Positions 45,086-55,302 of a DNA stretch of 64,000 bases are shown here, piece by piece. Both the position numbers and the translations under genes were made by a program. Source of the DNA: Deroplatys truncata (lineage: Eukaryota; Arthropoda; Insecta; Mantodea; Mantidae); the NCBI GenBank assembly GCA_030765065.1, contig CM060981.1, positions 224,385,152 to 224,449,151 of the forward strand. The letters run 5' to 3'. The notes below the pieces were generated by a model that ran no database searches, was not told where the DNA came from, and worked only from the letters and a program-made list of their open reading frames with translations. Every line of letters begins with the position of its first letter. Positions within the stretch are counted from its first letter, which is position 1.

Positions 45086-46977
45086 TACTAGTAAACGGGT
45101 GAACATCATTGCCGATGAGCAATTGTTCCAAAGATATAGCCGCCGATATTACCTTAAATGTTAAAGGCGGCATATAAATAGGGGGAAAAAAACTAAAGCT
45201 ACGACACGACCAAAGGGGGTGTTTTAGGGGCTACGAGATACTGAAGGTTATTTTTTTTAATGTGCATACTACAATGTTTTATCTATGTTTCGTATAAAAA
45301 ATATAATTTCGTCAAATGATGTGCTCCTTAGAAATAAATATTCAGATTTACTGTTCATCTACTTATTCAAGGTTTTCAGATTACAAAAGCTAATAGTTAT
45401 ACGCTTATAAAATACAAAACACGTATAAAACGTAAAACACACCTTCGTAAGAGTATATTATGCAACAAGACTATAATGGTGGTTATTAAGACGCGAGTAT
45501 GTTTAATGATACGAGCGGTAGCGAGTTTAATAATTTGATATTGTGACGTACGAGCATTATTGCGTATGTGACCTGGTTGCCCAGATCGGATATTGCGCAA
45601 GAGTGGAGGGGATAAACCAGTTCTAGCATAGCGTGGGCACGCCAAGTTTGAGCTTGGTTTAGTCAGTCGAGGCGAGTTACTGTTTGAGGCAAGTTGTAGT
45701 GTGTGTGCGCTGTTCATGCGGAAGCATGGCGTTCCCACCGACAGGCAAGGAAACAAGGAGGTAATGTAATCCCTTTATATCATTAAAACCATTAGCCATC
45801 CATGTTCATTATGTTTAAATTAGTATAGTAGATAGTCCCTTCCCTCATCCATGTAATAATACTTTTACTAGGAATATTCTGATATATTTTCATAATTTCT
45901 CTCAGCTGCGTCCCCCGTCCGACCTCGCATAATGTGAAATATTAACTTTAAGATCCTTCGGTACCCGCTCTACCCCCATTGAGCTAAGATAACAAAGAGG
46001 TCACGACAATATGAGCGTCTTAATTAACATTATAATAAAGTTCCATACGACTGTGTTTCTAAACTGAGTTTCACAAAAAGATCTTGCATTGTTAATTGTG
46101 TATAATTAAATGCTTATCGGATGGCAGGACTTAGAGCGTGTTTGCCGAGTAGTGCAACAGAGGCAGCGCTGTTGAGTCTCCGCTGTATTAATTGATTTTT
46201 GCAGGTAACGTGAAAGTGACACAAATTTAAGCAAAGCAAATGTACTAAATTTATTAGAATATTAAAATTACAATGAACAGAATCTATTTTATTTTAAATA
46301 CATATATTATATTGTATATTTGCGGAATGTATCCCAGGGGACTGCTGCTTTGAAGGTGTTAAAAGGTATGGGAGATAGGGGAAAGCTGCGCGCGCCGCCG
46401 AGTAAGATCATAATGAGTCGCTGAAGTGTTATGGATGCGATAACAGTTCGCATGTAATCAGCGTATTACAGTGTGGTCGACCAAAATAGTTATTTACGTA
46501 GCTGCATAGGAAAGTGAGTTTTTTCAGGGCGAGTAAGAGTTGAGGCTATAATATCGAAACGAACCCCGAAAAAAACACTTTCCTGCAATTACGTACAATA
46601 TTTTGTTTCATTCTATATATTGGTTAAATACTGTACTGCATGTTATATTGGACAAGGACGCGGTCTAATGTTTCGGTTAAGTCGTGGATTAAACAGTTGA
46701 AGGGTTGCTGTTGGAGTACGGAAAAGTTCAATATCCCATACTGGTTTAGGAAAAGAAGAACATGAAATTCCAGATAATATGAAACAAAATATAACACGCG
46801 CTTTGAAGACAAGGGATGTAATGATTAGCCTTTGTTGCCAGAACACGATCCTCATCGTACCTTCATAACGGTAGTACATAAACAATATTCTGCAATATTT
46901 TATAAAAAACAGATATATGCAACAGGTATATGAGAATGGAATATTTAGACATAGAGCTTCAGCTTTCTTTACCCTTT
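45086..46977. other. Unassigned stretch with a CpG-richer core
   Basis: No recognised gene. Around 45560-45760 the sequence is less AT-rich and ends with an ATG in good context (gaagcATGG, 45726) followed by 11 codons and a donor-like AGGAG|GTAATG at 45761, which would fit a first exon. 46130-46400 is also comparatively CpG-rich. No repeat relationship found within the window. Confidence 0.3.
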
Positions 46978-47653
46978 ACTTTCTCTACCACGCACCTAGT
47001 AGGTAGAGAAAGTTGCATTCCTTCTTAAGATTACATATCTAGATTCACCGAAAATACGTGTTTTGGAACTCCTTGAATCCAAAAGAAGCATTTTTAGAAA
47101 ATGTGAACAGCATAACTCAAATACAAAATGTCGGATCAATATCAAACTTGGTATTTAAGTTCAGTACCTTACAAAGATGCGACACGGTGATTTTCCAGAA
47201 AATTCCCCTACCCTAAACTTCCCTTTACATGGAACATTTTTAGAAATTTTTGGTTTTCTAAAAATGGTTCTAACGATTGTGATTAAAATAGGCATATTAA
47301 CGATATTTACATGAAAAATAAAATATTTGTTTTGAATTTTCTGGGAATAGCCTTTAAAATCCTCTTCATTTGGAGGGAAATTTGGATAACCTTGCGATAG
47401 ACGAAAATTCACTACACAAGAAATGTAGATCTCTTTAAAACACAATTTATTTCAAATAACTGTTTTGTGGCATTAGCCATTTCCGAGATATTCGTTATAA
47501 ATGGTTTGAATTGTTCAATAGTTAGCCATTTTCTGAGTCCTGTCGACATTCAGTTGTTTCTCGCGATTGCATGGAAACAGTATGGAACTTTATGGCCAGC
47601 ATACAGCATCCACTTCTTAAACATTTGACTATCGCTTTTTCTTTGTATCCATA

Positions 47654-48853
47654 GGGTCTTTCAACAAGAGTGTCCTATCTTTGAACTTAAATAAAGCACG
47701 TTCTATAAATGATAATAGGTTTATTTCTTTTTTTATTTTGGAACATAATTAATGCCATTACGTGTGGAAGAGAACAACAGTTAAGTCACCGCCGCGACTT
47801 CCTTGGGTTGGGCGTATACGGCTGACCCAATTTTCAATGACAGAAGAAGGTAAATTAGGACCAACTTCACGAATATCACGCGTGATGTTATTCATAAGGT
47901 CATTTACTGTTTCTGGCTTGTTGACATGAACTCGAGATTTAACATAACCCCACAAGAAGTAATCCAACGGCGTTAAATCACATGACTTCGGGAGGCAGTT
48001 AACATCGCCACTACGGGAAATGATGAAACCTCTGAACTTCTCCTTCAAAAGATCGATTGTTTCGAGAGCAATATGACATGTGGCACCATCTTGCTGGAAC
48101 CAGATGTTTCTGAGATCCATACCGTCCAATTGAGGCCAAATATAGTCGCTTATAAGAGCCCGGTACCTTTCTCCATTGACAATTAGAGCTTCTCCATCTT
48201 CATCTTGGAAAAATATGGACCAATGATTCAACCATACCAAAATCCACACCACACAGTAACCTTTTGGGAATGAAGTGGTCGTTCTTGAATTTGAATTGGA
48301 TTGTGATAGCTCCAATACCGGCAATTTTTTTTGTTAACACAAACATCCATCCAAAAGTGGGCTTCGTCGCTGAAGATGATTTTTCGACAAAAATCCGGAT
48401 CAGCTTACAATTGCTCCATAGCCCAGTCAGCGAATACACGGCGCAACTTATGGTCCTTGGGCTTTAGTTCTTGAGTTAACACCACTTTGTAAGCGTGAAA
48501 CTTCAAGTCCAGATGCAAAATTCGCCAAGTTGTGGTCGGCGAAAGCCCCAATTCTTGTGTTCGAGGAGCAATTGATTTGTTTCCGTTCTCGCGTACACTC
48601 TCACGAATGGCGCGTATGTTTTCGTTGGAGCGCTTACGTCGATTACGTACAGGCGCGCTTTAATCGCTGACAGAAACACTTTCAAATTTATCGATCAAAC
48701 GCCGAATCGTTCTCTCGCAGGGACGATTATGCACACCGTAAACTTCACGCAATACACGGAAGGTTTGGCGAACAGATGATCCACTGATGCTGTAACTCAA
48801 TAACAATGGCAGCTATTACATGTTAAAGATAGGACACTCTTGTTGAAAGACCC
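47654..48853 (-). mobile_element. Mariner-like transposon with 32 bp TIRs
   Basis: Inverted ends gggtctttcaacaagagtgt at 47654 and acactcttgttgaaagaccc at 48853 are complementary over about 32 bp with a single-base difference. Total length 1.2 kb, normal for a mariner-like element. TA precedes the left end; TA follows the right end after two T residues. It carries one broken transposase on the minus strand and lies inside a HINE-like copy. Confidence 0.85.
47758..48790 (-). pseudogene. Mariner-like DDE transposase, lightly broken
   Basis: The minus-strand frame from about 48770 reads VRQTFRVLREVYGVHNRPC, an N-terminal HTH region with RTIRRLIDKF, an AIRESVRENGNKSIAPRTQE second HTH, LSPTTTWRILHLDL, then IIFSDEAHFWMD (first Asp), VTVWCGF, then after a frameshift near 48215 NGERYRALISDYIWPQLDGM, WFQQDGATCH (second Asp), SCDLTPLDYFLWGYVKS (third Asp) and SRGGDLTVVLFHT ending at 47758. 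There are three in-frame stops (near 48662, 48411 and 48234) and one frameshift; the initiator Met is not evident. The family is common in insects. This is the least decayed transposase in the window. Confidence 0.85.
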
Positions 48854-49134
48854 TTTACATATACGAAATGTGTAATATAGCTATTTTTGCAAAGGTAAAG
48901 AAGGTCATGTGAATGTAACAATTTTTTTAATTTCAGCTGTATTGGCGCGCACGTATAAACATAAATCGGGTATTAAATTATGTGAGCGTCATTGAGAGTT
49001 TGATGGACGAACTAAGTAGTCACAGTTTGTAATTCGAATACGGCTGTATAACAATTAGGACTTTAATTCCGTTAATTTCTGCACCCTTCAAATTTCGTAA
49101 GAAAAGAAGAGCGCTCTGAGGCAACTTGAGCAAG

Positions 49135-49385
49135 GAGCGTGACATGTGGCAAAAGTTCAGCAGAAAATTCAAATGAAACCATCTCTGTGGGAACTTCATC
49201 TAACCTTAGCAGCAATTTCTACGCAGGCTTAAACAGAGCGAATGCCGCTGCCAACGTTTCATGCAATGCAATTGAAAATTCCTTTTTTAAGAGGACTTCC
49301 ACAAAAATTCTGGAAGAATAACACCTTCCACCCTAAGAAGAAATTATTTAGACGGAATGTGCACTCGGTCAAACTAAAAGTGGAC
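49135..49385 (+). pseudogene. hAT-like (CGGBP1-type) transposase fragment
   Basis: Frames joined across a shift near 49320 read NAAANVSCNAIENSFFKR and then STLRRNYLDGMC. This follows the arrangement ANIPxxKLENxxFRxFLEKY...DESTLRKNYL of the N-terminal part of CGGBP1-like transposases seen in many arthropod genomes. Heavily decayed, with stops and substitutions. The C-terminal fragment of such a gene is at 36783-37070. Confidence 0.45.
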
Positions 49386-49764
49386 CTCTGTTAAGGAGTT
49401 AATTTTTTCAGTCTTTTCGAGTAAGCAGGCGGTTCATAAAACCGTCACCTTTAGTGCGCCGCTTTGGCTAACTGAAGTGGATATTGAGAATATGGCATTT
49501 TTGCTTCCTTTTATTTGTATTTATTCTTTTGAAATATAAAATTAACGATTTTATTTTTTATTTTAAAATTAAATATTTTATTTTACGCCACAAATACAGG
49601 AGTGTAAAAAAATCATGTGTCCTCTTCCTTTTAGATTAGTATTGACCAAAGAGTGGACCAAAGGAATAAAACAAAATCAATTTTAAGGATAGAAAAGAAA
49701 TAAAACTTGTTATATTTTTACTCATATGTTTAAAATAAAAGGAAAAAAAATAAGTTGAGTAGCT
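49386..49764. other. Unassigned AT-rich stretch
   Basis: No gene or repeat recognised. Confidence 0.4.
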
Positions 49765-49845
49765 TCACGGAGATTTGAACTTTTGACCTAAGGAACAGTA
49801 ACTTAACTGTCTATCACTGAGCTAAGAGTACTGCAGTAAACTGAA
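49765..49845 (-). repeat. tRNA-like head, probably a SINE or decayed tRNA
   Basis: On the minus strand: cttagctcagtgatagacag (good A box) then gttcaaatctccg (B box) at tRNA-like spacing of about 35 bp. The putative acceptor strands do not pair well and no CCA-proximal stem is evident, so a working tRNA is unlikely. Confidence 0.4.
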
Positions 49846-50199
49846 CATTGTAACGAGCTTTAGCCATACTCCGTTTGAGAAGCATAAATCAATTACGTGT
49901 GTTTTGGTTACAAATATTTGGTGTTGTAACCCTCTCAAACGTCTGTCTGTTTGAAATCTCATATATTAATTACACTAGTCTGCATGATATCGGATGACTG
50001 AAAACTAATAATTGATTCTGACTCACTTTTTATATTGATTTCAGAACTGCTTTTAGTTATTTTCTATCACGTACAGTTTTTTTTTCTTCACAATTTCACT
50101 TCAAAAATATAGAGATATAGAGATATAATGATATTGCTTCGGCCACTATTCATAAAATTGGGCTTGATGAAGCAATTTGTAAGGGCTCTACCACAGGAT
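49846..50199. other. Unassigned AT-rich stretch
   Basis: No gene or repeat recognised. Confidence 0.4.
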
Positions 50200-50692
50200 G
50201 GATCCTGCTTCAAGTACATTTCCAAGAAATTTCCCTTCATTATACAAGACAAATTAAGGGCTGGAATTTTTGTTGGTCCTCAAATAAAGAAATTGATGAG
50301 ATGAAGATTTTGAGAAGACAATGAATAAGAGAGAAATAGAAGCATGGACCGTCTTCCGATCAGTTACTGAAAACTTCTTAGGCAATAACAATGATCCTAA
50401 TTACAAGGCCATTGTCGAAACAATGTTGTAAAATTTCAAGAAAATGGGTTGTAACATGAGTGTAAAGGTGCATTTTCTGCATTCACATATCGACTACTTT
50501 CCAGAAAATCTGCGACATTATAGTGAAGAGCAGGGTGAACGTTTTCACCAAGATATTAAGGAAATGGAGAGGAGGTACCAGGGGAAATGGAATGAAACTA
50601 TGATGGCCGACTACTGTTGGATGTTGAGGAGGGACAGTCATCTTCAAGGATCTGCAAGGAAGTCAAAGAAGAGAAAGTTTGAAAAAAATTAA
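50200..50692 (+). pseudogene. C-terminal piece of a widespread uncharacterised arthropod repeat protein
   Basis: The reading FKYISKKFPFIIQDKLRAG, IFVGPQIKKLM, EIEAWTVFRSVTENFLGNN (stops and one shift between), then the open frame 50444-50692: MGCNMSVKVHFLHSHIDYFP, NLRHYSEEQGERFHQDI, MERRYQGKWNETMMADYCW and a Lys/Arg-rich end KSKKRKFEKN. The order GCNMSxKxHFLHSHxDxFPEN...GERFHQDI..MEkRYQGKW..MxADYCW recurs, in my recollection, in many arthropod genomes as a multi-copy, probably transposon-borne protein of unknown function. Only this end is present. The 82-codon terminal frame is intact. Confidence 0.6.
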
Positions 50693-51054
50693 ATGAAACA
50701 CTTTGGCTTCTTGTTTTGTTAAAATGTAGTCATGAAATAAATTAGGGGAGTTCTTGAGAGTATTCTTAAAATGTTTCTTGTATAAAAACTTACCTTGTGT
50801 GAAATGTATTTGAATACTTTTATACGCTCATTAGTAAAATTGTCAAAACATTACTTATTTTGTGTAAAAACCTGACGTGATAGAAACAAACGGAAGTTAT
50901 TTCTGGAATCAGCATAAAAACGTGATTCAAGAACACCTACTTTTAAGAAATTATCTGACAAAAAGTTTCAAAATGCAGACTAGTGTAATTTTCTCGGAAG
51001 AGATTTGTGATTATAGTTGTGTTCTCCATTATAACTACTACAAGAACTACAAGA
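50693..51054. other. Unassigned AT-rich stretch
   Basis: The frame at 50877-51062 shows no known motif. This stretch may be the 3' flank of the element carrying the preceding gene. Confidence 0.3.
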
Positions 51055-51275
51055 GACTATGACTAGGGGAGTAGGGGAGCCTGATTCTGACAAATCTTCG
51101 GTTCTGTACATTTTATACATTAAAGAATGCTGTTATGGTGTATTATTCTAAAACTTTTAAGGAAGTGGTCACGATGCTGAAGAAATATGTGAATCCGATA
51201 ATACAGCGTGTGTGAAATCAGTGAAAGTGACTGAATGACTCGTCAATTTAAGAGGATACTGCCTACATAACACTT
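51055..51275. repeat. Dispersed repeat (family D), copy 1
   Basis: Shares blocks with 56175-56425: aatcttcggttctg, gttatggtgtattattcta, ttaaggaagtg, gaagaaatat, aagtg(a/t)ctgaatga, cgtca(a/g)tttaaga and tgcataacac (plus/minus single changes). No coding potential. It may be the 3' part of the element whose coding relic lies upstream at 50200-50692. Confidence 0.6.
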
Positions 51276-52345
51276 AACGTTTCATTCACACCCACAAGAA
51301 TTGCACGATTAGAAGTAAAAATGAAGAACAATAATAAAGGATGCCACGCAGTGTTTTGGGTGAAAATGGATAAAAACTAAAAGTGGGACAATGAACAAAA
51401 TAGGAATGTAGGGTTTTCATTATTGGAAAACGCATCAAGAGTGATATTGGAAAATGAAAATGTGTATTGCAGTTGCTACTATGGCTAATTTTAAACCTGC
51501 TCAACTCATATATGCTTTAGTAGAAATATAATGTATATTGTATAATGTATATTTCCGCTTTCAAAATGATTCTCGCTGACAGAAGCCAAAAAATGGTGAA
51601 TTTAAAAAAATTCTGGTGATGTATTGTGCAGCTAATTAAGAAAAAGAATGAACCTGAAACTGAATTTCAATAACTTAAGAAGAAGTTAAATAATTCTTTT
51701 TCAATATGGTCGTTTAAATTTATATATCTATTTCTGAAACTTGCTTTTTGTGTTATTTTTTAGTTTTAGTATATAATTTCAGTGAATTAAATGGGTATGA
51801 AGCCTGTTTCACAGTGCCTAAAATGCCTAAATTTACTAAATTAGAGTCAAATTTAATTTGAGCTTAATATAGGCATTTAAAAGTGCAATTTTTTGTGCTT
51901 AAAATTCCATTCGCTGCTCAACAGCTAATATGGCTTACTGTGTGTTTTGTGATTCATTAAAAAAGAATAAAACAAGGGATTCTGAATCTCCTATAGATAC
52001 CAGGCGTATTAAAGTGGAGGTAAAGTGTTCAATGTTTTCGTTTACACTCATGAATACAATTCACCGGAAAGTGAATTTAAAAGAAACCATTATAACCTTG
52101 CTTTTCACATTATAAGGGGTTCTATTACAGTTTGTCTATCTGATTCACAGTCCCAAGGTTTCCTTTGACAGATTTTCTTGGATGTGACTGTTACAATATA
52201 ATTGGTTTGCTTTACTGATTTAGAAACCCCAACATTTTTACATCGCATTGGATTTTCTAGAAACCTGTGCCAGTAATAGGAGACAGTGTCTAATATGTAG
52301 TTATATGCAATTTAAAAGCTTATAGTTGACTGTTTTTTTTAAAAT
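51276..52345. other. Unassigned AT-rich stretch
   Basis: No gene or repeat recognised. Frames at 51286-51504 (-) and 51930-52115 (+) have no known motif. Confidence 0.4.
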
Positions 52346-52545
52346 TTATTTATGGACGCTCTTTAACTGCTGTGGTTCTTAGCGTCCCATTCTACATTGG
52401 GCGTGAAAGGCCGGAAAGTTTCCTTTTTTGTGCCGTAAATCTACGACACGGGACCACCAGCTTTACTTCGCCCACCGCGGTGTTTGAACCCGCGATCTCG
52501 TGAACTAGAGACTACCATGGTACCCCATGACCACGGAGGACGACG
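52346..52545 (-). repeat. SINE, family S2 (with internal deletion)
   Basis: Inverted S2: tatggacgctctttaact, gcgtcccattctacattggg, a deletion to gtgccgtaaatctacgaca, then the inverted tRNA-like head (gtttgaacccgcgatctcg; taccccatgaccacgg). Confidence 0.8.
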
Positions 52546-52592
52546 TAGTTGACTGATTCTACAAACTACAAACCTAACATAAATTACAAGTC

Positions 52593-52943
52593 CTGCGCCG
52601 TGGCCTTATGGGCAGCGTGAAGCTCTAGTTCCCGGGTCACGGAATACGCCCGGGTTCTATCCCACCCGTAGGGGCACGGGTTTTATGTCCGTGGTATACG
52701 ACCGGTGCCCAGTCAGCTTCGTGAGGAAGTTGAGGAGCTGCGATAGGTAGCGATGCCGACACGAACACCAACATTCTGGTTGAGGGATGCGTGATGCGGG
52801 CCACATCATCTCCCCGCATTGGTTGAATGAGTATCTACCTACGCAGCGCGTGTGTGGGGGTGAGGCTGGCAGTCGGGTGGCAGAATTAGTCCTTCACGGG
52901 CTGTAGTGCCATGCAGTTATATTATTATTATTATTATTATTAC
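52593..52943 (+). repeat. tRNA-derived SINE, family S5, with (ATT)n tail
   Basis: Head gccgtggccttatgggcagc (A-box region) with B-box-like GGTTCTATCCC at 52653-52663. A GC-rich body follows (ggtatacgaccggtgcccag, catcatctccccgcattgg), ending atgcagtt and an (ATT)n microsatellite at 52920-52941 as the 3' tail. Head, unique body and simple-repeat tail are the standard SINE layout. The frame at 52637-52819 (-) is a shadow. Confidence 0.75.
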
Positions 52944-53221
52944 AATCTAAATTACAAAAGTACCAGCCTCTTTGTTCATTCCGCCAGGAGCGCTACGAGC
53001 AAATTTATTCTAGCTGTTGAAAGCAATTGTAACGGTTCCTTTCAAACAATCTATACATTAAAACGACTCAACAGTGGTTTGAGGGGCATTTTAAGATTAT
53101 TGCTTTCAACAGCCTAGAAATAATGATTATTTTTTCAGTGGGGCTTAATTGAGAAATATTGCATTAAAAAGTATCAAAACTCTTGTAAGATTTCTTTTCC
53201 TTATTTATTTCTTCCTTGTTT

Positions 53222-54059
53222 ACTTTCTGTACTACGTATAGTAAGTAGGAGAAATATTGCATTCCACCCAAAAATTCGATACCGAGATTTCACAAGAAAT
53301 ACATGTTTTAAGGCGCATTGAATGCATATAAAGAATTTTTGGAAACATGTCCGTGTGTCTGTCTGTGAACAGCATAATTCAGAAACGAACAGTCAGATAA
53401 ACACCAAACTTAGTATTTAGGTTCAGTATCTTCCGGAGATGCGACACGAAGGTTTTCAAGAAAATCCTCCACCCCAGATTACCCTTTACATGGAACATTT
53501 TTCGAAAATTTTAATTTTCTCAAAAATGGCTCTAACGATTTTGATTAAAATATCATATGTTTAAGATATTTTCATGACAAATGAAATGTATATTTTGAAT
53601 TTCCTGGGAATATCTCCAAAAGTATTCTTCATTGTGAACGACTTTTGCATAACTGTTAAACCATAAGGGATAGACAAAATTGTACTACACAAAAAATGTA
53701 GATCGCGTTAAAATACACAATTTATGTCATATACATTTTTTGTTGTCGAGTGAACCATTTTCGTGATATTGCTTGTTATTCCCTTAAATTTTGCAATACT
53801 TATACTTTTTCTCAAATGGGAATTGTTATTCATTTTTTTTGGTCCTGGTAATGCAAAGAGAATGGAATACTACACATAGCAACCACCTCTTAAAATATTT
53901 GACTATCACTTAAAACCTACCAATTCCCCTTGCATGTACAAGAAAATTAGCAATAAGATTAACATCTCGATATCGCGATCATGAAGCATATGGAGAATAA
54001 CGTTTGTAAAAATAGTTTGTACAAGAGTAGAGAAAGTCATGTGAGTGTAACACATGAGA
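53222..54059 (+). mobile_element. HINE-like element, full length
   Basis: Head actttctgtactacgtatag at 53222, TG tract reduced to gtgtgtctgtctgtg, tail gtagagaaagtcatgtgag to cacatgaga near 54059; 838 bp. Confidence 0.8.
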
Positions 54060-54094
54060 AATTTTTTTTGCTTGTAGTTTAACTTCATTTAACG

Positions 54095-54305
54095 GATTAG
54101 GTCATATCGGACGGTGAACGAACGAAATGGTTGAAATGATGCTGAAATGGGCCGGGTTCCTAGAGTGAGTTACCGACATTCATCTTCTCAAGATAAAGGA
54201 AAACCACGAAACAAATCTTATCCAGGTAACTCACACTAATCGTTCGAACTCGGGATCTCTTGAATGTGAGAAAGACATGCTACCCCACACCATAGAGTTG
54301 GGCAT
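54095..54305 (-). repeat. SINE, family S3, with tRNA-like head
   Basis: Body matches 1-136. The right end carries the inverted head: gttcgaactcgggatctc contains an inverted B box, followed by gacatgctaccccacaccat, the inverted A-box region. Confidence 0.65.
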
Positions 54306-54504
54306 TCCTTTCTTTTGTCTCTCTCTGTCCAAATCTTACATTTCAGTCAGGCGCTTTAAGGTTAAAAGACAAAATTCCAGAATTGTTCTAATCTCAAACT
54401 TGTAAATAAAAAATCGAATATAAATGCATACGACTTTCTCTACCAATGACGAATTTACATATATTCGTTAAACTATATATCTTCTTGTCCACTTCATGGA
54501 TTAG

Positions 54505-54857
54505 GCTGCTGCCTGTTCCGTTTCAAAGTGTCTCCTTCCATCTCCTTCTCGGCTTTCCCACGCTCTCTTTCATTTAGGGGCATATTGGAAAGCTATTTTT
54601 GGCAGTCTGGTATCTTCCATCCGCCTAAAATGTTCTAACCATTTTGTTTTGTACCTATAAATTCTTGAATTAACAGTTTCTTCTAATTCTTTTCTTATTT
54701 CCTCATTTCTAATTCTGTCTTCTGTTGTACGTTCTTTCGTTTTCCTCAAGAATTTCATTTCACAACTTTGTATTCTACTTATTGTTCTTTGTGTAGGTAC
54801 CCAGCTTTCACATCCATAAAGTAAGGTAGGGATTCCCATAGTGTTACAAGATTTCAT
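54505..54857 (-). pseudogene. LINE reverse-transcriptase C-terminal fragment
   Basis: The minus-strand frame 54857-54570 reads GIPTLLYGCESWVPTQRTIS, then IQSCEMKFLRKTKERT, RNEEIRKELE and IYRYKTKWLEHFRRMED, then, after a stop, VGKPRRRWKETL. This is the region after the polymerase domain in LINE ORF2 proteins found abundantly in insects (LxYGxExW, AExxFLR, RNxxIRxEL, WxxHxxRM, GRPRxRW). The catalytic palm domain is absent. 5' truncated, as usual for LINE copies. Confidence 0.75.
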
Positions 54858-55302
54858 TCTTGTTTTGGGTCTTCTTTATTCTATTGTTTGGGATCTCATT
54901 AATTTTCACTCTAGCCAAGGGAAGGAATACCCGAAACAAACCTACTATGCAACGGGCTGGTAACCCCATTATAGGACAATTAAAATACTCAGATTCTTCA
55001 AAGTAAACTATATATCTACCATTCATAATATAAAGGTGATATTCCTTTATACACATTACGTCACCCAGGATATATTTTATTTTGGAACGAATACGTATTA
55101 GACGTCCTAGAAGGTGTTAGACTGATGCTTTGTTAAGTGGAAAAGGCAGTTTCCTAATCCTTGGAATGATGATGATGATATGGTGATATGCTGATGATGA
55201 ACGATTTCAAATGAAGCAAGATTTGCCAGTTACATGTGGTAACGGTGTTCCAATGTTTATTCGTGGTAACAAGCTCTTGTGATGAAAATCAAAGAACGAG
55301 GA
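54858..55302. other. Unassigned stretch
   Basis: No gene recognised. It includes a short (GAT)n stretch near 55168-55184. Confidence 0.35.

Larger units (their letters stand above)
46978..48925 (+). mobile_element. HINE-like element, subfamily B, split by a mariner-like element
   Basis: Head actttctctaccacgcac at 46978 with a CTCTACC/GGTAGAG hairpin; the TG tract is lost; subfamily B interior to tttgtatccata at 47653; interrupted; resuming cgaaatgtgtaatatagct to a decayed tail near 48925. Uninterrupted equivalents at 21938-21975 and 33366-33400 give the empty site. Confidence 0.8.

Noticed and set aside
48264-48467. Plus-strand frame inside the mariner-like element
   Set aside because: Antisense to the DDE domain; no independent motif.
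49765-49845. Functional tRNA on the minus strand
   Set aside because: A and B boxes are good but the acceptor stem does not pair.
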